Counted from the stretch's first letter, positions 42,562 through 54,589 are shown. The stretch: 64,000 nt of DNA from Ustilago trichophora (GCA_900323505.1 OOIN01000017.1:1-64000); one strand, 5' to 3'. Translations and numbers: made by a program. The notes: generated by a model not told the origin, from the sequence alone.

Positions 42562-43036
42562 ATGACTATGCTCAACCAAAACCATCGTAATCCAGCTAGC
42601 AAGCCAAGCGGCAACAGCAACAGCAACAGCAACGGCAATGGCAATGGCAATGGTGGATTTCATCGTATTCCACGCGGTTATACGATTGGCACACTTTTGC
42701 TACTTTCTACAATCCTTTACTTGTTTGCTGGATTTCAATTGCATGGTCAAGTACCACAAGCGTACATCTTCCCCTATGCAAGTTTGACGGAATACGATCG
42801 GGATCATGTGGACGCTGCATCCAAGGCAAAGCAAACAGCACAGAGGATTGAATTGTTTACAAAGTATAAAGTTCTTCCTCCTTTGGCAAGTATGCGTAAT
42901 CAAGAGGGAAGGTTTGATTTTACTTGCAGAATCAAGATTTGGAAGTTGTATTATTGGCGTCATGTGTTTCCTTCGTAAGTCTCGCGGTCCAATTTTCAGT
43001 CTGACGGTCATGTGAATGTTGTTCAGACGCGCTTGA
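42562..43036 (+). CDS. Small single-pass membrane protein, unknown
   Basis: From the ATG at 42562 the frame reads an Asn/Gly/Ser low-complexity stretch (SNSNSNGNGNGNGG), then one hydrophobic segment (TIGTLLLLSTILYLFAG, about 46-62) and a hydrophilic tail of about 75 residues. The simple reading stops at 42978 (138 residues). A GTAAGT donor at 42975 and a TTCAG acceptor at 43026 would instead splice to a stop at 43036, changing only the last few residues. The topology suggests a type II membrane protein, such as the front end of a Golgi enzyme, but nothing downstream encodes a catalytic domain. It may be truncated. Confidence 0.45.
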
Positions 43037-43296
43037 CCAGGAAACAAGACGGTTTCGGCTCACTTTAATCGAGCAAATTCAAGCTGTACCATGCGTGCGT
43101 GCGTGTGAGCATAGCATAAAAGAAAGAATTCCCGTTTCATGATGGTGAAAATGCAATACTGCATACATACAAAGACAGACAGACAGAAGAAAAAAGCAAA
43201 GAAACAAAACAAGCAGTACCAAAGAGAAATCAGTGCGCATTGGGATATATACCAATCTCTTGGTTGAGTCGTGAGCGTGTGTGAATTTTACTTTTT

Positions 43297-45113
43297 TTAG
43301 GCCTCGTACTTGTAGTTGAGACCGGTAGTGTTTGCGACGACACCATCGACCTTGTCGGTAGAGCTTGCCTTTTCGTCATCGACCGAGTTGATGCCGTGGT
43401 GGGCGGCCTGAGTGTGCGAGGCAAACATGTCGACCTCGGTCGAGGCAAACTTGCGAGCCGAAACCTTCTGCTCAAAGAGAATGTCAAGGGCACCGTAAGA
43501 TCGGTCCTTAGTCTCGGGAAGACGGAAGAAGGTCCAAACGATGCAGATGAAGCCAGTACCAGCCCAGAAAAGGCCGCTCTTACCGCCCCAGTTCCAAGCA
43601 TCCGAGTTGAGCATGCGAGGCGAGAGAATGTTGGCAATGATACCTCCAATGTTGTAGGCGTTTCGGGCGAGTACGATGGTTTTGGCACGAAGACGAGTTG
43701 ACGAGATCTCGGCAACGAGACAGTAGCAAACGGGACCGACGGTCAAGTCGTAGACGAAAGTAAAGATGAGAAGCATGGAACCGATAGCCCAGGAGATGCT
43801 CTTGTCATCGGCCTTGAAAGCGAGACCACCGGCAGTGATCATGAGGAAGAAAAGAGCAATCTGACCATAGAGGTAGAGAGAACGACGGCCAACCTTGCGA
43901 AGGAGGAACCAAGAGCTAAGAGTACCGACGAGACCCATGGCAAATTGACCGATGGACAAGTTGAAAGCCTGTTCGGTGGGGAGACCTGCCTTTGTGTAAA
44001 AGTAGGAAGAGAGACCCATGAGAGGACCACCGCAGAAGACCTGAATGAGCCAGACGACACAGGCAATCTCGGTACGACGACGGTCGGTGCGCTTGAAGCA
44101 GTCCCAGTAGCTTCCACCTTCTGCTGCGGCCTTTTCGAGCTCGTTGGTGTGGATCATCATCTGGACGGTTTGATCAGCCTCGTGGTCGGAGAAGTCGCGG
44201 TCGTTGGCGGCAAGACGACGAAGAGAGTGCTTTGCATCTTGGAGACGGTTCTGACGAACGAGCCACCAGGGGGACTCGGGAGCGAACCAGCATCCGATAA
44301 AGATGGGAACGGGCCAGACCCACTGAACGGCATAAGGAATCTTGTAGGCCCAGTGATCGGTGCGGGAGACGGTGGCACGGAGGAGACCCGAGGCGATGAG
44401 TTGGCCGACGACCCAGCATCCGTTGACCCAGGTGGTGAGGAAAGGACGCAGAGCGACGGGCGTGACTTCGGCGGCGTACGAGGTGGTGAGGGTCTGGAAA
44501 ACACCCCAGGGAAGACCCTGAAGGATCTGGCCTACGAGGAGGACGGTAAGGTTGGGAGCAAAAAAGGGGATAAAGATGAAAGCGGTCATAAAGCAGAGGG
44601 CGACAAGGATGGTTTTGCGGTAACCGAAGCGCTCCGAGGCGATACCGGTGAGCTGGAGACCAATGATGGAACCGACTTGGGAACCATTGGTGAGACCCGA
44701 CTGCCAAGCGGCGGGGATCTCGCATTTGGTGCCAGCGGCGTTGCAGACACCGTATCTCTTTTGGAAAGCAGGCTGTGCGAAAAAGTTGCCGAGGAGAAGC
44801 GTGTCGTATCTGTGTTGGGAGGAGCCAAAGACGGGGAAAGGAGTAAGTAAATGATGGTGAGAGAAAATGTATGTATAGTCGGCTGGATTGGGGAAACTTA
44901 CCCTTCCATGACAACGGCGAGGGAAAGGATGACGGAGAAGAGGATGGCGTTGGGATAAGTCTTGATGGCTTTAGCCAAGCTCATGGACTCTTGAGACTTG
45001 GTAGCCTCTGCGGCATCGTGTACGAGAGCATCGTAGTCCTCGACCTTGGAAGCGATGGCGGCGGCAGCCTTGGAATCGATGCGGGCAACGTCTTGGCCGT
45101 TGTGGAAGCCCAT
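43297..45113 (-). CDS. MFS sugar transporter (maltose/alpha-glucoside permease type)
   Basis: Two exons, 44902-45113 and 43297-44809, with an intron at 44810-44901 (GTAAGT donor, AACACAG acceptor) joining VVMEGYDTLLLGNFFAQ; 574 residues. Sugar-porter signatures are clear: PESPWWLVR after helix 6, a GRRSLYLYG motif in the second half, and PETKDRSYGALDILFE at the end of helix 12. The cytosolic N-terminus and the ending after KFASTEVDMFASHTQ fit the fungal MAL31-like group of alpha-glucoside:H+ symporters. It is divergent from the maltase at 48225, which supports maltose or a related alpha-glucoside as substrate (inference from family and context). Confidence 0.9.
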
Positions 45114-48100
45114 GATGATGTTAGAGCGTAGGTGTGGAGGAGGTGAGAGAGGAAGGGGTTGGTGTTGATGATGATGATGAGAGATGGAAAAAGTGGACAA
45201 AGACGAGGTGGTAATATACACATTGAGGTCGGGGGATAGAGTAAAAGGAGTGTGGGGTTGGAGAGTGTACAGATGTGGGGCGTGCCTGGATGCAAGACGA
45301 TGATGGAGAGTGGGGAAGAGAGAGTGGATTGGGGAAGATGTAAGGTGGCAGTTGAGCAGTGCGGAGAAAGTGATTGGGTGAGAATGGTTGGGAGGAGTGC
45401 GGGGTGGGAAAGCAAAGGTGTGGTCTCGGTCATGCGAGTGGCATCTCTATGGATGAGTGGATGAATGGAGGAGGAATTGCGGGGCCACCTATACTGTGTG
45501 TGTGTGTGTGTGCGAGAAAGAGAAGCAAAGAAGATGGTCCGAGACTGCTCCTTGTTGAGGTACAAGGGAATCAGAATAGCAACGGAGAGAGCTCGGTCGA
45601 GGATGGCATTTTGAATCTCCGTTCTTGAAGCTGGTCTTTGGTGGTGCTTGCTGGTTTTGGTGTTGAAGAGTCCGCTCCGTTCCGCACAAGTTTAGCTCGA
45701 CTGTTTTCTCTTTTGGTGCTGAGACGACACCGGCCCGTATGGGATGGGTCGATGGATGCCACCATATCGAGCCAGATTCGATTGGATTGGATTGGATTGT
45801 GATTCGATTTGATTCGATTCGGATTCGACTTTTTGGACAGAACTGGGCAGTGTACTGTACTGTACTGTACCAGAATAGAAATTCGGAAGAAAAAGGTCTG
45901 GAATTGTGTACCCCAGACCAAAGAGCATCAGCATCAGCATCAGCCCACATGGAAATGGAAATGGAATGGAAATGGAAATGGAAATGGAAATGGAGCGCTT
46001 GCTCGCTCGCTAGATGCTCCAGGAACACAGCGGCTGAACCCTTCCCCACAATTGTCAGTTTACAGTTGGATCGTAATCCTTTCGTTTACCAATTCAAAAT
46101 GGTTGAAATCCCGTGTACTGTCCTTTTCCAAAAGGCGAGGTCAGCTGAGAGTTGACTGTACTGTACTGTATTGAATTGCGCACAGAATACCAAACCCGCG
46201 ATCATAATTTCACACGAGGCACACACACACAAAGAGGCAGCGCCCAAGCTTACCCTCGACTTGGGCCAATTTGGATCCGTCCGTGTGCCAAGCTGGACAG
46301 TACAGAATCCAACCGAGCCGAGTTGGATCGCTTCGCTGCGATGCTATGCAATACCATGCCATACCATGCCATGCCATAGCTCGCCAAGTGACAACCAGAC
46401 AACCGGACGACTTGTTACTCCCTTGCTCAACTGCTCCAACGATGCACCGAAGTACGATTATCATGGTTCCCCTGGTCTTCCACCTGCCATACTAGATTGT
46501 TCCAACCCTTTTGCCAACGCATTGCTACTTACATATCCGAGCTTCTCTACTTGATCTCGCAAAAGCGCTACTACGGGGAATCTTGGCAAACCTTTTTTGG
46601 CTCATAATCTCTCCGCTTTACCTTTACCGACGGCATAGCTTGCAGTCTGCTCTTCTCTTTTTTCCGCTACACATACACCGACTGGCAGGCGGGGACGGTG
46701 GATCTTCGGCCAGATTGGTCTGTTCTCCTTTTTACTGTACCATTGACAACATCAACTTGCAACACCTTTACACACACACACACATGTTGTTGATGGACAT
46801 GCTTCGGTCTAGCTAGCTAACTACATCCATCCAATCGCAGCACTAGGGATTGTACAAAACTTGACCCTTATCCCTGGAGAAAAGCTTGTCTCCAAATCGC
46901 CGCCGGACGATCTTCGGCGAGATTGGCAGACTTTGTCAAGCCTAACATTTCACAGTAGTCTACTGTACTGTATAGTACTGTATAGTATGTGACAATCCAA
47001 ACACAGCTCGTTTGCATTCCTCGGTTCTTTGCGGCTTTGGTAGCACCAGAATTCGCATCTTGATACTTCTAGCAGCAAGGCTCTATACCTCTTTCAGATC
47101 ACGAAACGTCTCATATTTCCACATGGCCAGGATGCGTATGCTAGTGCTGTACTGTACTACTGTATGGTGCAACGGTGAATGCATTTTCGGCGGGGTAATG
47201 CGGATCTGGTCTTGTCTCGGTGCAACTTCGCTTTATTTCTTGGGTAGAAATATTGGAGCCATGTGGCTCTGGGCCACCAGAGAATTGTTTCTCGTCCGTA
47301 TCGCCCATCTATCGCCGCATATTCGGATTCATCTCGGCGCTTTCTCGGCAATCTCGTCACCACTTTTCATGCTTTCCTCTCCTTGGCTCCAACATACCTC
47401 GATCATCCGACCCTGCCTGCTTCTCATCTCTGCTTAACAAGATCCTCCGTCAAGCGCCTTTTGTTTTTGAAATCTTTCCGACAGCCGCTCTTACCATGGT
47501 GTGAGCGATCTATCCTTTTGAACACCGTACTCTCTCTCTCTCTCCTCGTCATCGTCGGATCTCAATCTCTGGTTTCAAAATGATCAACAGCAAACGCATT
47601 ACTGAAAGAAAGAAAGAAAGAAGAAGAAGAAGAAGAAGAAGAAGAAAAGAGTGGATGGTGTTGCTGGAATTGATGCAGAGACTTCGGTCGCCAATCGGCC
47701 ACTTTGGTCGTCAGATACCCCGAGGTCTGTTGTATGTGTACAGTACCTTGCGCATTTTCCCCACATGCAACCCTCACAAACCGGCTATGTACTGTCTGTA
47801 ACTTTTTGCCAAGTGGGCCCCCACGTTTTGCTTGCAAAAAGAAAGCCGGAACAACTTGTACCAGGTTTAGTAACCAACTCCTTTTGATGGAAAATCTCGC
47901 CGAAGCTGGGCCAAGGACCCTTTTTGCCACATTTGGTGCTCGGCGACCTTTTGAACCGCCTCTGCACGGTCCCACTCTTTTTTCACCTTTGCCATTCATC
48001 ACACATGTCAGAGGTCGCCGAAGAGTCAGTCGCTCCGCCGCCGCTTTGTTTCAACCGATAACGATCTTTTTTTTTTTTTTTTTCGAGTTGAATCCTATCG

Positions 48101-48224
48101 CTCTTAAAAAGACCCCCACATCCTCACACTTGGATTTCTCTTTTTCTCACATCCTCATCATCAGCTTGACCAAACCTGTTAGAGACCCTTATACACCCTT
48201 TCTTTCACCCTTTTTACGCTGCGA
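45114..48224. other. 3.1-kb divergent intergenic region with many short repeats
   Basis: No credible gene. It contains TGTACTGTACTGTAC (45851-45870), GGAAAT repeats (about 45950-45992), CCATGCCATA repeats (about 46340-46378), further TACTGTA clusters at 46157, 46961 and 47147, a (GAA)n tract (47617-47645), CT runs near 47528 and a T-run at 48067-48083. Two CTCGGTT/AACCGAG sites lie at 46311 and 47020. It is the shared upstream region of the sugar transporter and the maltase; its length suggests extensive regulation or decayed inserts. Confidence 0.5.
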
Positions 48225-49982
48225 ATGATGCCTTCCAACGAGTCTCTTGTCGGCTCGGGTTCGCGCACCTTTTGGTTTCGCGATGCCATTGTTTACCAGA
48301 TTTGGCCTGCCTCGTTCCGCGATAGCAACAATGACGGGATGGGTGATATTCAAGGCATCATTTCTAGCCTCGATTACATCAAGTCTCTTGGAGTCAATAC
48401 CATTTGGCTTTCTCCCATGTACGATTCTCCCCAGATCGACATGGGTTACGATATCTCCGACTACGAATCCGTCTATCCCCCTTATGGAACCGTTGCCGAC
48501 ATGGATCAACTCATTCAACAATGCCATACTCGAGGCATCAAACTCATCCTCGATCTCGTCATCAATCACACCTCGGATCAACATGCATGGTTTAAAGAAT
48601 CTCGCAAGTCAAAACAAAGTCCAAAACGAGATTGGTACATTTGGCGTCCTGCTAAATATGACGCGGATGGAAATAGGAAACCTCCCAACAATTGGAGATC
48701 CAACTTTAATCAACCCGCCTGGACTTGGGATGAAGGATCTCAGGAATACTACCTTCATCTCTTTTGCCCCGAACAACCCGACGTCAATTGGACCAACCAA
48801 GAATGTCGCAAAGCCATCTACAAGAGTGCTATGGAATTTTGGCTCGAAAAGGGTGTCAATGGTTTTAGAGTTGATACCGTCAACATGTACTCGAAGCCTA
48901 TGGATTTCCCAGATGCACCCATCGTTGATCAAGGCGCTGAAACCCAACCTGCAGGAATGCTCTACTGCAACGGACCTATGATGCATACCTATCTCAAAGA
49001 GATGGGTGCCATCCTCCAACGTTATGATGCTATGACGGTAGGAGAGCTTCCCAATACTCCAAAGACTTCCGACGTTGTCCGTTACGTTTCTGCGGCAGAA
49101 AACGAGCTTAGCGAGGTGTTTCAATTCGACATTGTCGATTTGGGACGCAATCCGGTCGACTTTATGAAGTTGGATGGATTCAAGTTACCTCAGATGAAGA
49201 GGGTGGTGGAAAAATGGCAGAGATTCATCGAAGGAAATGATGCTTGGACTACCGTATTCATTGAAAATCACGATGTTGCGAGATCTATCTCGCGTTACGC
49301 CTCGGATGCACCTCAACATGTTGGTGATTCTGGAAAACTTTTGGCTCTTATGAACCTCTGCCTTACCGGAACGGTATACATTTATCAAGGTCAAGAAATT
49401 GGAATGACCAACATTCCTTCTACCTGGGCAGCTGAGGAGTATCTTGATGTTAACAGTATCAATTATCTCTCTGCTGTTAAAGCTCGTACGAACAATGATG
49501 CTTCTGCATTTGCCAAGGCTTTGGAAGGTGTTAACAAGTTGGGTAGAGACAATGCTCGTACACCGGTTCAATGGTCTTCCGAACCCAATGGTGGATTCTC
49601 TTCTGATCCAAACACTAAACCTTGGATGCGTACCAACGACAATTATACAAGGATCAATGTTCAAGCTCAACAAGATGATCCTGAATCGGTTCTCAACTTT
49701 TACAGAAAGATGATTGCCATTCGTAAGCAGAAAGCAAGTTTGCTTGGTCGTGGACAGTTTAGATTGATCGAAGAGGAGGATGAAAAGCTTTTCAAATTTA
49801 TCAAATTGGCAGACTCGGGAGAAAAGGCTTTCATCGTACTTAACTTTACCGATCAAGTTCAATCCTATGATTTGCCAAACGATTTCAATCAGGCAAGCAT
49901 CTTACTTGATACAAGGCAAGATGGTGAAAAAGGTACCCTCAAGCCGTATCAAGGTAGATTGTACCTTACATCTGCAAACTAA
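48225..49982 (+). CDS. GH13 alpha-glucosidase (maltase)
   Basis: 585 residues from the ATG at 48225. The (beta/alpha)8 core has all the GH13 landmarks: DLVINHTSDQH, nucleophile D217 in GFRVDTVNMYSK, acid/base E274 in TVGELPN and transition-state stabiliser D350 in FIENHDVAR. The residue after the nucleophile is Thr; in yeast enzymes Thr here goes with maltase and Val with isomaltase activity, so alpha-1,4 preference is likely. There is no signal peptide, so it is an intracellular enzyme hydrolysing imported maltose. The pairing with the MFS permease makes a MAL-type locus. No MAL-activator gene is seen nearby. Confidence 0.93.
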   Translation: MMPSNESLVGSGSRTFWFRDAIVYQIWPASFRDSNNDGMGDIQGIISSLDYIKSLGVNTIWLSPMYDSPQIDMGYDISDYESVYPPYGTVADMDQLIQQCHTRGIKLILDLVINHTSDQHAWFKESRKSKQSPKRDWYIWRPAKYDADGNRKPPNNWRSNFNQPAWTWDEGSQEYYLHLFCPEQPDVNWTNQECRKAIYKSAMEFWLEKGVNGFRVDTVNMYSKPMDFPDAPIVDQGAETQPAGMLYCNGPMMHTYLKEMGAILQRYDAMTVGELPNTPKTSDVVRYVSAAENELSEVFQFDIVDLGRNPVDFMKLDGFKLPQMKRVVEKWQRFIEGNDAWTTVFIENHDVARSISRYASDAPQHVGDSGKLLALMNLCLTGTVYIYQGQEIGMTNIPSTWAAEEYLDVNSINYLSAVKARTNNDASAFAKALEGVNKLGRDNARTPVQWSSEPNGGFSSDPNTKPWMRTNDNYTRINVQAQQDDPESVLNFYRKMIAIRKQKASLLGRGQFRLIEEEDEKLFKFIKLADSGEKAFIVLNFTDQVQSYDLPNDFNQASILLDTRQDGEKGTLKPYQGRLYLTSAN

Positions 49983-50575
49983 CTTTGCTTAGAAAAAAAA
50001 AAAAAAAAAGAAAACAAAAAAAAGTATTGCTTCCTCCTCAATAAGTTCTTTGCTCCATTTCACATTTCATCTCGGTATTTCTTTTCCTCTGCTCACAAAG
50101 TAATCTCATCACTTGACCCCCTTTTCTTGTTTGCCATGTCAGCGTGTGTGTGTGTGTGTGTGTGTAGAACAACGCTTGTTTCACCTCATACAGTATCCAA
50201 TCAACAGTGTAACACCCAACCTGTTTGAGCAAGCCATCCCTGATCACAACCAACAGCTTGTAGCTCTTTTCAACAATAACCCATGTGACAAAAAAAAAAG
50301 AAAAGAAAAGAAAAAATTCCGCACGGAAAACTCTGCCCAAAAAAATCACAAACCTCAAAACATTCTCTTTCAGCACGATCCAATCAATGTGTGCTTCGCT
50401 TTTCCAAATCGCACACCGACTGCTCACGTTGGCACTTTGTGGAAAAGAAGATATGGATGCGTGGACTTTGCGATCAAACCCATGTAAAACAGTGCATGTC
50501 TGTACGTGTCAAATCTCTATTTCATCCATTTCTAATTTTAATTTGTTTTTTTTTCAGCTGGATGGAAAATCTCCA
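49983..50575. other. Convergent intergenic region
   Basis: The shared 3' flank of the maltase and the ligase gene. It has A-rich tracts (about 49993-50022), a (GT)n microsatellite (50145-50165) and another A/G-rich stretch near 50290-50317. No gene is supported. Confidence 0.6.
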
Positions 50576-52122
50576 TCAGATCAACTCCATATACCTCTCC
50601 ATCTCCCAATTCGTCACGGTGGCATTAAATAGCTGAACCTCGTGCATTCTCGTCCCACCAAAGTGATCCACCAGCGTATCACCTAGCACCTTTCTCGCCA
50701 AGCTGTCCTTGGCCATGAATCGTTGTGTCGCTGCCTCCAACGATGTTGGGAGGTAGACCAAGTTTTGATCTTTGACGCTGCGGGTTGTGTCTAAAGGAGC
50801 AAAGGGGAGTTGGAGTTTCTGGTGGATGCCATACAGGCCGAGGGCAAAGATGGCGGCAAACGCGTATTGGGCATTGAGGTCTGCTCCTGGTACGCGGACT
50901 TCGAAGCGGGTACCATAATCGGGAACGTCGGGTGGGCCAAGAATGCGCACGGATGCCAGACGAGAATCGTAACCATACGAACAGATGTTGGGCGCCCAGT
51001 AGGCCTCTCCAGTGGTCAAACGCTTGTACGAGTTGATGGTGGGACACAACAAAGGCATGATATCCGGCAATCCTGACATGACTCCCGCCAAAAAGTACTC
51101 TCCAACTTGAGAGAGATACTTGACATCGTCGTACTTGGCATCCTTCCTCCCACCTGCAGCGATCTCTTCTTGGCTCAGTGCAAAGACATTTTTCCCCGTG
51201 GAAGGATCGCGAAGCGAGACGTGGATGTGACCCGAACATCCGGCGAGGTTGGCATGCGGTTTGGCCATAAAGGTAGGGATGATGCCGTGCTTGATTCCGA
51301 TCGATTTGGCCAGCAGCTTGTAGAGGACCGCCATGTCGGCCATGCGGGTGACCTCGGTGTAGGCGAGGGCGGTTTCGTACACTCCTGGTCCAGTTTCGGT
51401 GTGATGCCCCTCGACGTCGATGCCAAACGCTTCGGCGGCATCGAATAGCTCGAGGAAATAGTCCTTGTTGAGCGAGGTGCGGAGCATCGAGTAGCCATGA
51501 TTACCTGGGGTGAGAGGGGTGAGATTGACGAACCCTTTCTTCTCGAGCGACTGAGCGCTCTCTGCGAACTGGAAGTATTCAAACTCTGCCCCTGCCATAC
51601 AGAGCAAACCTAGCTCAGAGTCAATCTTGCCGGTGACGGACCTCAAAAGATTCCTGGGGCACACGGCAAGTGGGGTGCCGTCGGCATTAAAGTACCGGAT
51701 GAGGAAAAAGGGAAGGTTGTCCTCCCAAGGGATGCGGCGATAGGTATCGAGATCGATTTTGGCAGAGAGGTCGCGGTAGCCATTGGCCTTGTTGGAGACG
51801 AGAAGTTCGGTAGGATAGACGAGGTCGTGCATATCCCAGCCAAAGATGACGGAGCAAAAGCCGAAATCCGAGTCAGGCTTGGCGGCAGAGAGGAATTTCT
51901 TTTTAGAGACGTACTTGCCGCGAACGATGCCGTCGACGTCGAGGCCTGCGATCCAATCAAACCGAAAAAGGCAGTTATTGAGGCGGACGAGTCAGTATAG
52001 GAGTTCGCGACGATGATGACAGGGATAGGGGAGGCGAGATATTACTTACCTCCTACTTTGACCTTGTTGTCATTCTTGAGGAGCTCCTCGAGATCTTCGT
52101 ATGTGATGGTTTTCTCCGACAT
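50576..52122 (-). CDS. Glutamine-synthetase-like gamma-glutamyl ligase
   Basis: Exon 1 is 52050-52122 and exon 2 is 50576-51945, with an intron at 51946-52049 (GTAAGT donor, TCGCAG acceptor) joining KVKVGGLDVDGIVRGKY; 480 residues. Glutamine-synthetase catalytic signatures are present: GAEFEYFQF, EGHHTETGPGVYE, GCSGHIHVSL and RFEVRVPGADLNAQYAFAA. The length and the degenerate forms of these motifs fit the class I-like relatives (PuuA-type, also the C-terminal domain of FluG) rather than the short eukaryotic glutamine synthetase. Such enzymes ligate glutamate to amines using ATP. It is divergent from an aldehyde dehydrogenase, reminiscent of PuuA/PuuC in putrescine breakdown; the true amine is unknown. 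Confidence 0.87.
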
Positions 52123-52580
52123 GACAGCGATTGATTTGTTCAGCACTTGCTGCGCCGAGTGAAGCACGATGCCCTGGTGGGTGGTGGTAGTGGTAGTGAT
52201 GATGTTGCAAGGTGCAAGAGGGGGCGTGATACGAGACCATGCAGTGTTCGGGGTGAACTTGGAAGCGGACTCGTGACCCTTTGCTCGAGATGGTCCGAGC
52301 ACACGGGAGATTGGGAAAGCCGAGTTGCCGAGGCACAACTCGAGTCTTATCTTTTATGCTTGCTCCCGGAAAAGCGCCGAACTGCTCGAGTGCCGTGTGA
52401 TCTTGGAAAAAGAAGAGGAAGAAGAGAGTCACGCGTGTCGTTGACCTCCACTGCCCCACTAGTCAACTGCGAAAATCTAAAGCGCCACTCGGAATGCACC
52501 CCGACTGCGCTTCTTGTTGCCTCTTGAACATCATCCCAACCACCACATCAATCGATCGCAAGCAAGATTATCGCACAATC
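52123..52580. promoter_or_regulatory. Divergent promoter region, ligase / aldehyde dehydrogenase
   Basis: A 458-base gap between two outward-facing start codons, which suggests shared control. A stretch of TGGTAGTGGTAGTGATGATG repeats lies near 52182-52203. No open frame here has support. Confidence 0.55.
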
Positions 52581-54002
52581 ATGTCGTCGATTCAAACCAC
52601 AATCGCACCATACGATCAGAGCGTCGTCTGCAAAAAGCAGCTGCTCTCCGTCGCAGAGCTCGACCAGGCCATTCAGTCTGCCGCTGCGGCTCAAAAGTCA
52701 TGGGCCAAGGTCCCCGTCGAGAAGAGGGTCGCCATCATCACCAAATGGATGGGCATTCTCGACTCCGAAAAGGAAGAGCTGGGAAAGGAACTCTCTGTAC
52801 AGATGGGTCGACCTGTCGGTCAGTGTGCTGGAGAGATCAAGGGTGCGCTCCAACGATGCCGATACCTCTGCAAAGTGGCAAAGGACTGCCTCGCCGACTC
52901 GCCTAGAACTGAAACCGAGACGCCCAACCTCAAACTCGCTATTCGACGTGATCCATTTGGCGTGGTGGCTATCGTTACACCCTGGAATTACCCTTACTTG
53001 ACCACTGTCAACGGTCTCATCACCGCTTTGCTCGCTGGAAACGCGGTCGTCCTCAAGCCATCGCCCCAGACGCCACTCACCGCAGAGAGCTTCCAACGCA
53101 CCCTCGAGGCAGCAGGCTTGCCCAAGGGTCTGCTTCAGATCGCTCATCTCGACTTTGAAACCACTGCCAAGCTGGCTGCGGATGCACGCATTGGCTTCCT
53201 CATCTTTACCGGTTCGGTTGCCGGTGGAAAGGCGCTTGCCAAGGCGGCGGCGGATGGTCCTGGATTCAAGGGTGTCGGTCTTGAACTCGGCGGCAAGGAT
53301 CCAGCGTACGTTCGTCACGACGCAGACATCAAGTGGGCGGCAGAAGAGCTGGTGGATGGCGCCATGTTCAATTCGGGTCAGTCGTGCTGCTCGGTTGAGC
53401 GCATCTACGTGCACGCTTCCGTGTTTGACAAGTTTGTCGAGGAATTCGTTGCCGTCGCCAAGGGCTACAAGCTGGGTGACCCTAGCCAGGCAGGTGTTTC
53501 GCTTGGCCCTGTTGTCAGCCTCGCCTCTGCCGAACGCATCCGCAACCAGGTCGATGATGCATTGAGCAAGGGAGCCAAGAACCTGATCCCCTCGGATCTC
53601 TTCCCCGAAGCCAAGGCCGGTACCGCGCTCGTGGCACCCACTGTGCTCGTCAATGTAGATCACTCGATGGAGATTATGAAAGAAGAGACGTTTGGTCCGG
53701 CTATCGGGATTCAGAAGGTTGAGTCGGACCAAGAGGCGCTCAAGCTCATGAACGACTCGCACTACGGTCTCACCGCTTCCATCTGGACCGATATCGAGAA
53801 CGCCGAGTCGGCTGCTGTATTTGACAAGCTTGCTACCGAGCTCGAAACCGGCACAGTATACCTCAACCGCGCCGACGTGCTCGATCCTGCACTGCCTTGG
53901 ACTGGTGTCAAGGACAGTGGTCGCGGTGTCAGCTTGAGCACGCTTGGATTTGACCAGCTCACGCAGCCCAAGTCGATCCACATGCGATTGCGCAAGGCCT
54001 GA
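52581..54002 (+). CDS. Aldehyde dehydrogenase (NAD(P)+-dependent)
   Basis: 473 residues from the ATG at 52581 (MSSIQTT), in one exon. Landmarks in order: TPWNYPY, LKPSPQTPLTAE, FTGSVAGGK (cofactor site), LELGGKDP (general-base Glu), FNSGQSCCSVER (catalytic Cys) and EETFGPA. The length and motif forms suit the succinate-semialdehyde or aminoaldehyde dehydrogenase branch. There is no targeting peptide. Placed divergently from the gamma-glutamyl ligase, it could oxidise an aldehyde released from, or still attached to, a gamma-glutamyl amine (inference). A long antisense open frame across it is a composition artefact. Confidence 0.93.
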   Translation: MSSIQTTIAPYDQSVVCKKQLLSVAELDQAIQSAAAAQKSWAKVPVEKRVAIITKWMGILDSEKEELGKELSVQMGRPVGQCAGEIKGALQRCRYLCKVAKDCLADSPRTETETPNLKLAIRRDPFGVVAIVTPWNYPYLTTVNGLITALLAGNAVVLKPSPQTPLTAESFQRTLEAAGLPKGLLQIAHLDFETTAKLAADARIGFLIFTGSVAGGKALAKAAADGPGFKGVGLELGGKDPAYVRHDADIKWAAEELVDGAMFNSGQSCCSVERIYVHASVFDKFVEEFVAVAKGYKLGDPSQAGVSLGPVVSLASAERIRNQVDDALSKGAKNLIPSDLFPEAKAGTALVAPTVLVNVDHSMEIMKEETFGPAIGIQKVESDQEALKLMNDSHYGLTASIWTDIENAESAAVFDKLATELETGTVYLNRADVLDPALPWTGVKDSGRGVSLSTLGFDQLTQPKSIHMRLRKA

Positions 54003-54589
54003 GTGATCCACCTTACCTCTGTTTTGTCAGTTGGATTGTTTGCTCTGAATAAAGGAATAAATCATTCACAGTTGTATAATTTCAGCTGAAGGTGAAGACC
54101 GAACAAAGATTCCGGAGCGGCCGAAGCTTGTGTGTTTAAGCGCTGCTGTGCTGAAAAGTGCGAGTGCGTTACGCTTTGCTTTGCTGTGTGCTTGTATCTG
54201 CTCCAAGCTCCGGCCAAAATACCGATATTTAGAAAAGAAAAAAAAAAGAAAAAGAAAAAGAAATATAATAGTTACCCTTTAATCTCTGTCTGCTGCAAGG
54301 TTATTTAGGCCGCGGCACGAAACACTCGTGACTTCTGGTCGGTGTTGCCACACTCTGTACAGTAATCGCATTCCGCATCCCGCATTCCGCTCGATAAGCA
54401 CCGAGTTAAGAAATTCGGTTCAATCACAGCAGACACGCACGGTCCCGCCGACTCGGATCCTCTCCGCATCTTGGGACGCTCATGTTTTCCTTCCTTTGCT
54501 TCTCACAACAACCTCACAATCACCATCACCATCACCATCACCATCACTCGCTCAGTCATCAACGACATCGTCTGAATCCGATTCTAAAC
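54003..54589. other. Intergenic, 5' region of the short-chain dehydrogenase
   Basis: Contains an A-rich tract (54235-54262), CTGTACAG at about 54355 and a (CACCAT)n microsatellite (about 54520-54546) within 50 bases of the next start codon. No gene is supported. Confidence 0.55.

Noticed and set aside
43945..44850. A 301-codon open frame antisense to the sugar transporter, rich in Gly/Glu/Asp
   Set aside because: Typical antisense artefact of a membrane-protein gene. The transporter on the other strand is unambiguous.
52698..54011. A 437-codon open frame antisense to the aldehyde dehydrogenase
   Set aside because: Composition shadow of a strongly biased coding sequence; no recognisable protein features.
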